This document shows positions 56,155-64,000 of a stretch of DNA of 64,000 nt, piece by piece (positions within the stretch are counted from its first letter, which is position 1; each line of letters opens with the position of its first letter). The stretch covers positions 1-64,000 of the forward strand of contig WHVA01000186.1 in NCBI GenBank assembly GCA_015179125.1. Direction: 5' to 3'. The notes below the pieces were generated by a model, which saw nothing but the letters and a program-made list of their open reading frames with translations, had not been told where the DNA came from and searched no databases. The DNA comes from Gautieria morchelliformis. Its lineage: Eukaryota; Basidiomycota; Agaricomycetes; Gomphales; Gomphaceae. The translations under genes and the position numbers were made by a program.

Positions 56155-57772
56155 CACCGCACTTCGCTTTAAATACCTGATGTAGAAATTCAGATGATAT
56201 TCTACGTATCTACAGGATATCCTCAACGTTTTCACCAAATAGCGCGGGCTCGATACTTGGGTAAATGTCGACGTTCTTACCGCATTTCTCCTACATATTA
56301 ACCAAGGATTGCCCCCAGTTATTTAATATTAATATAATCCTGGTATATGGTTAGCGGGGCCGCCCTCCATTCCGCTCGTGCTCAGGATAACAAACGAGAA
56401 ATAAAATAAAACTAATTGACACAGCAGCCATAACACACAAATGTCTAAAACACAATGTGAGAGCTACTAATGAAGCCATGTGCGTGCGTGTGAGCAGTGG
56501 ACGTTGAGTGGACCTTGTCTCAAAAAGGGTATGCATATATGGTATTGCCAGTCGAAGCGCAACGCTGCATGGTTGCATTAGAAGATGGTATGAGTAGAAC
56601 TAAATACAGCGTACCTGTGACGTTGTTGAAAGGGTATAATGGACGGTCCTTCTTCCTTGCCACTGTACCGATGCTTAAACAGTCGCTCACGACACCGTGC
56701 TGAACTGGCGCGATTTTCCCACCGCATCTAGTTTCTGGCTCATTGAAAAGAAAGCTGGACAATAACAGAGGTGAAGAGGATGCAGCTGAATATGAGAATA
56801 GGCCTATTCACCTAAGCTGAAACACATTTTCGTGCGTCCAGCACCGATCCTAGGCACTTCCTCCAGGTCAGTGGCAATCCTGAAGGTCCAGCATGGTCTA
56901 TCAGCAGTACAATGTTCAATGGGACAATGCGAAATGACACACTGAAGAGTACATTCCATTACAGTGGCACCACTTCGACAGTCCAATGGAAGTTTGAGAT
57001 AAGTGACACGGACAAAGAATTGCCCTTGATTATTAAATTCCTGAAGAGACTCGTCGATATCCTGTGACATGCTACAGAATCCTCACCTAATTGTTTGATT
57101 CCAAGGCACGCCAACAAGCTGCGTTGTGTTGAAAGTTCCCAAGCTGGCAAAGTTATCAAAGAGATACTGCCGAGTCCTCTTGTTGGTAAATAGTCAACTG
57201 ATAGGATAAAGCATAATACCCCTGTGTTGAGCTCCGAGCCTAACGCTGAAGTTTGAACACTGCATAGCATTGCAAATGCTGTGCTTCCCATTGTGAACAA
57301 GAACTCGGCGTAGGAAGTAAACAATTTGACGAACCGCCGTGTTTACAGGTCATACGCGCAACAGGGTTGAATCCTGCAGTGCAATGGCAGGGTGAAGGGA
57401 TGCGTGAACGTATGGATGGCATGTTGACGGGACAATGATGTAGCAGTCGGTGTCAGACTTATTGTGCAACAGTGACGCGTCAACAACGCGTCGTGGTGAG
57501 TCACGTGATGCGTCAACAATGCGTCGAGGGTGATGACGCGCGACCTGCAATATCGAATTATGTATATGATATATTACTTACACTACTATAGAAATTGAGC
57601 AAGCAAAAATAACAAGTCCATATATATCCCCAGCAGAGACTTGGAGAATATTTGGAATATTGGCTCACATATAAGCTAAATATCTCAATAGGAGATATTT
57701 GGCAAATACTCAGAAGATATTTTGAGTTTTACTCAAATTTCTTAAGGTGATTTTTTGGTTCAAAGTGCGGTG
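56155..57772. mobile_element. DNA transposon with CACCGCACTT termini, CACTA-like
   Basis: 1618-bp insertion. The left end is CACCGCACTTCGCTTTAAAT and the right end, inverted, is CACCGCACTTTGAACC; the flanks are TTG (56152-56154 and 57773-57775). The duplicate at about 63733 has the empty site (GGTCTTGTTCGGG). Ends beginning CAC with a 3-bp duplication suggest the CACTA/EnSpm group. No intact transposase; short minus-strand frames inside have no recognised domain. A GACGCGTCAACAACGCGTCG palindromic repeat lies near 57475-57535. Confidence 0.75.
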
Positions 57773-57935
57773 TTGTTCGAGGTGTGGCTCGGAATATATT
57801 TGCAACGCATATGCCATAGATCACCTATTTCCTCTCTACTAGCCCATAATGACTTACGCACAGCGTAGCTGTGTATTCCTCGAAGCAAATCCTCGAAGAA
57901 AGTGAGGCACGCGGCGCTCCTTATGTAAGTTCAGG

Positions 57936-58393
57936 TCGTGTTGTCGGCTTGGCGCGGCTCCCGGTAAGCGGAGAGCAGGCACCTATGTAGTTTTGGTAGA
58001 GCATAAGATAGTTCTATACACTCGAAAATACATTCTGAGGATCATATGCAAGCCCCAGTACTTCAACATTTATAAATGGCTCGGCTTCCCATCGCAAATC
58101 GGGCCCGTTACCAGTAGCTATAGGTCGAAGTAGAATAAAGTTCAGTAGTAGATTCCATGATGAGCAGCGACATAACTAGCTGCCTTAAATACATAGGTCA
58201 CATTCTAATTATAATTGCTGTCCTTTGTCTTGCAGACAACAAGGAGATCCTTGTTCTCTGCTGCGCTCCTTGTCCTCTCTACTGCTGTGACTACTCGCAC
58301 GGGTAATTGGCTTATGTCAGCACGCCGAAGTGCCGCTTTATCCAACAGTAGCTTGGCTCGGCGCCGAGCCAAAGCCGAGCCGCGGCAACACTA
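57936..58393. mobile_element. hAT-like MITE in the duplication
   Basis: 458-bp insertion. Its ends are TCGTGTTGTCGGC and, inverted at the right, TAGTGTTGCCGCGGC. The 8-bp flanks are AGTTCAGG (57928-57935) and AGTTCAGT (58394-58401), matching at 7 of 8. Copy 2 has AAGTTCAGGGCGTTGTC without insert. Near the right end is the palindrome GGCTCGGCGCCGAGCC. Non-coding. Confidence 0.7.
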
Positions 58394-58444
58394 AGTTCAG
58401 TCGTTGTCACGTGCGACCAGTATACGTAACGCGCGAGTCTAGCC

Positions 58445-59745
58445 ATGCCTCAAGAAACCGTTACTGTCTCTCTCGGTCAATGCGGCAACCAAGGCATGCG
58501 CCTCGATACCACCTGCGCCTTTACACTCACCCCACCCAGTCAGCCCCGTCTTATGGGAGCGTCTCTGTGCTGAGACAAGGAGGCATCCTCGAGGACTGGG
58601 TGACAAAGGGCGGTGAGCGCAAGCATGTCTTCTTTTACCAAGCAGAAGACGACCATTACATCCCCCGTGCTGCCCGAATTGATCTCGAGCCCCGTGTCAG
58701 TGCTGCTTGTTCCTCCATCTCAGGCCCAATTGACTCAGAGCGCCCCGTTCAGGTCATTAATACCATCCTGTCTGGACCACACGTAAATCTCTACAACCCT
58801 GAAAAAAATATTCATATTTTTTTTTTTTCAAAGGAAGGTGGGGGAGCAGGTAATGGCTGGGCGCAAGACTATGCAGCCGGCGAACGCATCTACGACGAGG
58901 TCATGGACATGCCCCCTCGTGAGACAGAAGGCAGCAGCTCCCTCGAAGTAATCCATCTTGCTGTATACCCTGGGACTGAATTCCTCACTACATTCTGGTT
59001 TCATGCTCTGCACTCCATCGCAGATGGCACCTGTTCTGGCCTTGGATCCTACGTCTTGAACGGCTCAACAATCGTTTCCAAAGAAGATGATGCAGACCTA
59101 CTCTGTCTTCCATAACCACCAATAAATCGATGTCGTTATTTAGCCCTACAATTCCCTTCTCACCCTCAAATGCCTCACGAAACATGCCCACTCACTCGCC
59201 GTGTTCGGCAATAACGTGCTCGCGCGCATATCGGCAGAGAAGCTCTATACTTACTGACGCCAAGCTTTGATCAGACCGATCAGTTGGTGAGTTATAAAGT
59301 TGTGTTTTATGCTTTACACGTGTGGCACGTGCGTAGACCATGCAACTAAGTGGTTTTTTACCAGGTGGCAACGGTAATGGCGGCAAGCACACAGACGCTG
59401 CGCTATCCCTGCCCCATGTACAACGACCTTCTCAGCCTTATCGCTCTCCTCATCTCTCGCTCACGCTGCCACTTGCGCTTGACCTCCTACACCTCTTTCA
59501 CAGGCGACCAGATTGATCAGGCGCGTTTCCTCACCCACAACTTGATCCTGGTCCACACCCATTCTCTTGTTTACCTCGCCATCCGTTCATCGCGTAGGCG
59601 AATCCCGTCCGTAAAGCAACAGTCCTCAACGTCATGCGGCGCCTCCTCCAACCCAAGAACCGTATAGTCTCGATGGCGCCTAGTAAGACCGCGTGCTACA
59701 TCTCTGCCCTTAACATCATCCAGGGTGACCGTCGACCTTACCGAT
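58445..59745 (+). pseudogene. Gamma-tubulin pseudogene
   Basis: Gamma-tubulin nucleates microtubules at spindle pole bodies. Here the start is ATGCCTCAAGAAACC (MPQETVTVSLGQCGNQ). It is followed, in other frames, by [126 protein letters not shown], and [20 protein letters not shown] with [12 protein letters not shown]. Introns remain: 58696-58752 (57 bp, GTCAGT...TTCAG) and 59287-59364 (78 bp, GTGAGT...CCAG), so the copy arose through DNA, not RNA. Frame changes and stops are spread throughout. The GTP-binding GGTGSG motif reads DGTCSG. The C-terminal third is missing. Confidence 0.9.
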
Positions 59746-60787
59746 GTACATTTCTTCTTTCACATTACATCTGCTTTCCATACCCTTCACACCCTTTCTT
59801 CCCCCAGCGCCGTGCTTCTCTGTCCTCTTGTCTGTCTTTCCTTTCAGCCTTCACCTGCCCTTAACTCTACTCCCAAGTCTACCAATCCCTCCTTCGCACC
59901 CGCCCTTTAGGTTCTCAGCGAAACTCGGGCCGTCAATGCATGAAGGGAAAGGGTACTAGTCATAAACAGCTGAACGCCACTAAGGCTCCTAGACGACTCG
60001 ATCGACTCGGCTCGACTGCTTACTGGCATCGTTATCACGCAAGTAACTTACGGAAGGTGCTACCTTACGCCTGAAGCTGGCTGGGGAATACTCGGACAGC
60101 CAGGTTTGTCATGTCTGTTGGCTACTTTTATCTATGGTGTGGGTCAGGTACACCATATATTTGCATTAGGATAGACTGATCTCATCGCATCTTTGTCTTC
60201 CCTATGAGATAAAGAGAACGCCTTCTACAAGTGCTGTTAAAACTCAACTGATATTCCGGTCCTGATGTTCAGGTGCCAGTTGACAGGTCGACATATTAGT
60301 AAAATATATAACTGAGCGCCTCACGGCGCCTGCTGCCCCAGGGTGTGAGTCGGTCTTACTCGAGGTGATGTTTCTAGTTCCCAATCCGAGTCGATTCTCC
60401 CCCTAGGAGTCCCTGCCCGGGATTGGAGGCGGAATTGCCACGCAGGCAATGCGCATGCCACTCAGCTTCTCGTACTTTCGATGTCATTGAAATAGGGGTG
60501 CGTTGGAAGTAACTGACATAGCCTTCTAAGTTGGCATCAGTGAGCGCTATATCAGAACATGATCTAACGGTGTTATACATCAGTGTAGCCACTTCCATCA
60601 CTCTCGCCAGTTGCCGTACTGTACGAAATTACTTCCGGGGTGCCTATAGGTATACATAGCCCTGCGAATGTGAACTAGGATCTTAACGTGACTAAGTATA
60701 CTACTTTCCGCGTTCCCGAGAAGCGCTTGTATACTCCAGTATTCTTGTTCTTTACTCTACTTCCTCTGTTCGCCTACATGAGAACGC
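59746..60787. other. Unassigned interval
   Basis: Pyrimidine-rich at 59750-59900, then mixed sequence. No gene supported. The last 200 bp probably contain the promoter of the next gene. Confidence 0.45.
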
Positions 60788-61897
60788 ATGTCACCCACCG
60801 TTGATCAGTTCGTATTGGAGCTTTATATCTATCGCTATGTAATAGGTGCGTGGCATGACCATGGAAATTTGTGCAGTCACGTCGAGCTCTCAGTACTGTA
60901 GCTTCAGTATATATCGTCCTACTCTTGGAACACCTGGCCTCTCTACCTCAGGTGCGTAAGACTCTTAATATTAACTGCCATCTATGAACTCGTTTATGCA
61001 GGAGATCGAGTTCATTTGGGGGCAGAAGACATCCGGAACTTTACCGCGATTATTTTTCCTCTTGTATCGCTATTCCGCGGTTGCTGGTCTTACCATGATC
61101 AATCATAGTAAGCGTCCACCTGGCGTGTGTACTAGTTCAGGACTGACATTGTGTAGTGTTGGCGGGTATCTCACGTCCTTTGGAACGCAACGTAAGTATG
61201 CAGAAAATTTCACTCAGCATGAAGCTGACAATTTGACTTCCAGCAGTCCGTCTGTCCCCGACTCCCTCATTCAAAACTAATGTTGTACTCAATTCAGCTG
61301 TAAACAAGCCATTGCTATGGCAGCCGCTCTGTCTATCTTTTCAATAGGCATCGCAGATGCTCTCGTTATGCTACGAGTATCTGTTCTCTGGGGGCGCCAG
61401 CGTCTCATATTGTGTATTCTCCTTTTCTCGTTTTTCAGTACATTTTCAGCCGCGGCTACATTTTTCGTGATCATTGCAACAAAACTTGTTGGTATGTTGA
61501 GCTACTTGATTGCGTTGGATCGGATGTGCCAATGCTTGCCGCAGCAAGCACCGAGGTCGTGCCATCTGTGAGCATATGCCGCTTCCCCCTTGCTGGCTTA
61601 CATCAAACGACTGCCGGAGTATGGGTTCCGGGGGTGGGTTTCCAACCTGAGAATGCACCTCGACTGGGTGGCAGGTGCCATGGATTGTCGCTAAAACTCT
61701 TCTGGTAGATGGTCTTCGACGGTCTGGTGTTGTCTTTGGCTGGCTGGAACGCATGCGCACGACCTCGGACCCAACAGACGGCCTTCACTGTGGCATTATA
61801 TCGGGATGGTGTTGTTGTGTTTCTGGTCTGTACAGCAGTAAATCGGAACTCGCAGGAGAAAGCTAACATGGCATCCCAGATCCTGGCCGGTCTGTGA
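60788..61897 (+). CDS. DUF6533-type integral membrane protein
   Basis: A basidiomycete multi-pass membrane protein of unknown biochemical role. It starts at ATG 60788 (MSPTVDQFVLELYIYRYVI). Introns at 60846-60886 (41 bp) and 60952-61001 (50 bp) join in phase to ALSTVASVYIVLLLEHLASL, PQEIEFIWGQ, LPRLFFLLYRYSAVAGLTMI. This is the DUF6533 pattern: a first helix, then E-x-x-x-IW, then an L-x-RY helix. A third intron starts at 61108. Further helices follow (MAAALSIFSIGIADALVMLR; FSTFSAAATFFVIIATKLVG), and the last exon from 61709 has FDGLVLSLAGWNA and ALYRDGVVVFLVCTAVNRN, typical of the family's final helices. Ends at about 61897. Middle exon borders are unresolved. Confidence 0.7.
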
Positions 61898-62632
61898 AAG
61901 AATTCCGCGAAATAGGAAATCATTGACATATCCTCCAGGCCTCCGCGCCGTTAGCTTGTTTGTTTCAGTATTCGGCAGTGAACTTTATCTTCCGGGACTC
62001 TGGTGAGAAACCAGATACAATGCCGAGAGACCACGAATCTTGAAGCTCACAACTACTAGCATATCATGGCCAATGTCGACGATCACGCTCAGCCGATTTA
62101 TATTTCGTCTGCGCCGCCGCGAGAAGGGACTGGCCTTCCCCTCAAACCGCGCGGGCGACACCGCTGTCGCTGATGCCGATTCAGGATCGTGCGGTGTGCC
62201 GGAGGGTTCTTCTGTATCCGTTCAGGCGCGACATAACTCCTTAGGTTGAATTCGGAGGTAGCATATTTGCGAGGCGCAAAGTCAATTAGAGACCTCACGG
62301 CGACAGGAAACGGTCAATGCTGAGGGGGGGAAGTAGCATAAAACAATATAGTCGTAGCTCTGGGTCGATGTCAAGCATCCAGGAGCAAACCACGGTGCGT
62401 CCATCACACACAGCCCCAGAAACGCAACGAAGGCAAGAGGTCACAGAGGCAATGGTAGTACGGTATAGGGACATCAGTCATGATATGTCTGGGGATCTTC
62501 CTTTACCTAACACGAGGATTCGAGTTCAGACCCAGAAGCGACGCAAAGCGTGTCCATATGACCGTCAAGCGAGACCGGCATTGCACGGTCGAAGCGAACC
62601 ATGTAGGAAGAAGTCCACTCCAACCTCTGTTG
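61898..62632. other. Unassigned interval
   Basis: Mixed sequence without domain or repeat assignment; it leads into copy 2 of the duplication. Confidence 0.45.
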
Positions 62633-63928
62633 GCGGCTGTAGCCTTCGTCCCATGCGAAGCGACCATGAATCATGCTATTCGTCACGTGCCGCGAAGAGA
62701 AGTTCATCCACTGCGAGCCCCTTAGTGTTTGAGAACATGCTCAGTGCGTTTTGGAATAGAAAGGTACCAAGCGAAGTGGGCCATTCGCATGCCCGTCGAA
62801 TGGTTGGATCGGCAAAGCAGCCGCAGATCCGAATCTGGATTGTCAAACCATCCGAACTCGAACATGTTGAGCTACTACAAGTTTAGCAACCTATATATAT
62901 ATGTCGCATCCAATGAGAACTTACAGCACAGAACCGTCTATCGCCACGACGAGCAAATGGTATTCACGGATTCGTCGTAAATGTGCGAGTGACGCTTATT
63001 TGGATCTCCACCAAACGCGTTCTGATCTTGGCTTGTTCTTAAATCAACAGTTGGACAACCCCGTTTCGTGCGCCTGTCAGAAAAACATCGTTCTGGGTGT
63101 ACACATCAAATAAGGCCGGATGTACAGAAAGACCCACGCACATGGTCGCGGTGTAATAAGAGACATCGCTGTGACGTTGTAAATGGGCTTGTAGATCATG
63201 GGTTATCTATGTCGATGATATGTAGGGTCATGCCTTGCATGCCTACATTATATTTGAAGTTAGCTTTGACTGAACGCATAAACTTACTAAACAAGCGTGA
63301 GGGAACGATCTTGAAATTGAGAAGATCGAACGTCATGCAACGGGAATAAAATACGTGATAATGTTCGGTGACGACTGACCGCAAACGAACATATTGACGT
63401 GATAAGCAAAGCACAGATATACCCGCAGGAACACACTATTTGGAAGAGATATTGCATATGAGCGTTCTGTGGGTAGGTCCAAAGGATGTGTAGCTGATGT
63501 GAATATCAGCGTGGTACCCTCAGTACAGGTAGATGTGACGATATACGGGACAACACTCACACTACTATCTTATTAGACGCCCGGGCCTGTATTGAAGTAA
63601 TCTGCATTCTAGCCATTGTGAGTCGGTGTTATGTCCAAGCACTGACAAGAAAAACAATGAGTCACCCTTATACTTGCGGAACAAAACCTTGGAAGCACCT
63701 ACAGATACAGTTTTCTGTCCCTGGTCTTGTTCGGGTGTGGGTCGGAATATTTTTGCAACGCATATGCCCTAGATCACCCGTTTCCTCTCCATTAGATGCC
63801 ATAATCACTTACGCACAGCGTTGCTGAGTATTCCTCCAAGCAAAGTCAGGCACACCGCGGCGCTCCTTATGTAAGTTCAGGGCGTTGTCAGCGACCAGTA
63901 TACGTAAAGCGCGAGTGAGAAGGTGGGT
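62633..63928 (+). repeat. Segmental duplication, copy 2
   Basis: Direct-orientation copy of 54971-58440 without the two insertions, thus holding both empty sites (near 63733 and 63878). It ends at GCGACCAGTATACGTAAAGCG. After it, at about 63929-63950, is a small stem, CCGCGCTTCGCGCGG. No gamma-tubulin sequence follows within the window. Confidence 0.9.
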
Positions 63929-64000
63929 ACCCGCGCTTCGCGCGGGGGTTTAGGTCAAACACATCAGTAAATTCACAGGCATTGAGACAATAAAAACTTG

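Larger units (their letters stand above)
54971..58440 (+). repeat. Segmental duplication, copy 1 (with two insertions)
   Basis: Starting at GGCGGCTGTAGCC, this matches 62633-63928 in the same orientation over its whole length once two insertions are set aside (56155-57772 and 57936-58393). Landmarks include GAGAACATGCTCAGTGCGTT, TCGTTCTGGGTGTACACATC, TGGGTTATCTATGTCGATGA and GCGACCAGTATACGTAA. It has many small differences from copy 2, so it is not recent. Non-coding as far as I can see. It ends just before the gamma-tubulin pseudogene. Confidence 0.9.

Noticed and set aside
63929-63950. GC stem CCGCGCTTCGCGCGG resembling a bacterial terminator
   Set aside because: There is no gene ending upstream, no T run follows, and the DNA is eukaryotic.

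Overview
This window looks like nuclear DNA of a filamentous basidiomycete, most likely an Agaricomycete. Visible genes carry many short GT-AG introns of about 40-80 bp. Two F-box genes, a DUF6533-type membrane protein, a gamma-tubulin-like sequence and a DUF3638-like fragment fit fungi. The mobile elements (Ty3 chromovirus, Ty1/copia, RNase H-bearing LINEs, pogo/Tigger, hAT, Harbinger-like) also fit. There is no sign of bacterial or organellar DNA. The region is a transposon graveyard with a few host genes and pseudogenes embedded in it.

Layout. 1-9.4 kb: a Ty3 pol scrap, a minisatellite with palindromic cores, an LTR carrying a Harbinger-like MITE, and a nest of long LTRs with two nested target-site duplications and a 16-bp minisatellite. 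7.3-17.4 kb: LINE fragments on both strands around a chromovirus, ending in a host-gene fragment and a gag scrap. 17.5-23.9 kb: an F-box gene, a weak hypothetical gene, a hAT deletion derivative and two more palindromic minisatellite loci. 23.9-28.4 kb: a near-whole copia element with target-site duplication CAATT. 28.4-30.8 kb: GC-rich satellite in inverted arrangement. 30.8-38.3 kb: a decayed LINE, then Ty3 pol, LTR, gag and a second LTR. 38.3-44.9 kb: mostly unassigned, with a perfect 80-bp inverted repeat, a solo LTR and an F-box pseudogene. 45-49 kb: a pogo-like transposase whose frame is continuous once two solo LTRs and one intron are set aside. 49.5-54.6 kb: a hAT-type MITE, then an unrecognised multi-exon locus with a duplicated block of phase-0 microexons, interrupted by an LTR. 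55-64 kb: a segmental duplication whose left copy holds two DNA-transposon insertions. Between the copies lie a gamma-tubulin pseudogene and a DUF6533 membrane-protein gene.

The insertions give a relative history because several empty and filled sites are both visible. The MITE at 1568 has its empty site near 53186. The insertions at 56155 and 57936 have empty sites in the second copy of the duplication. The two LTRs in the transposase have exact 5-bp duplications (GCTGG, ATGGC).

The strongest candidates for something not yet described are the microexon cassette locus (50863-54590), the perfect 80-bp hairpin (40272-40438) and the palindromic-core minisatellite found at three places.
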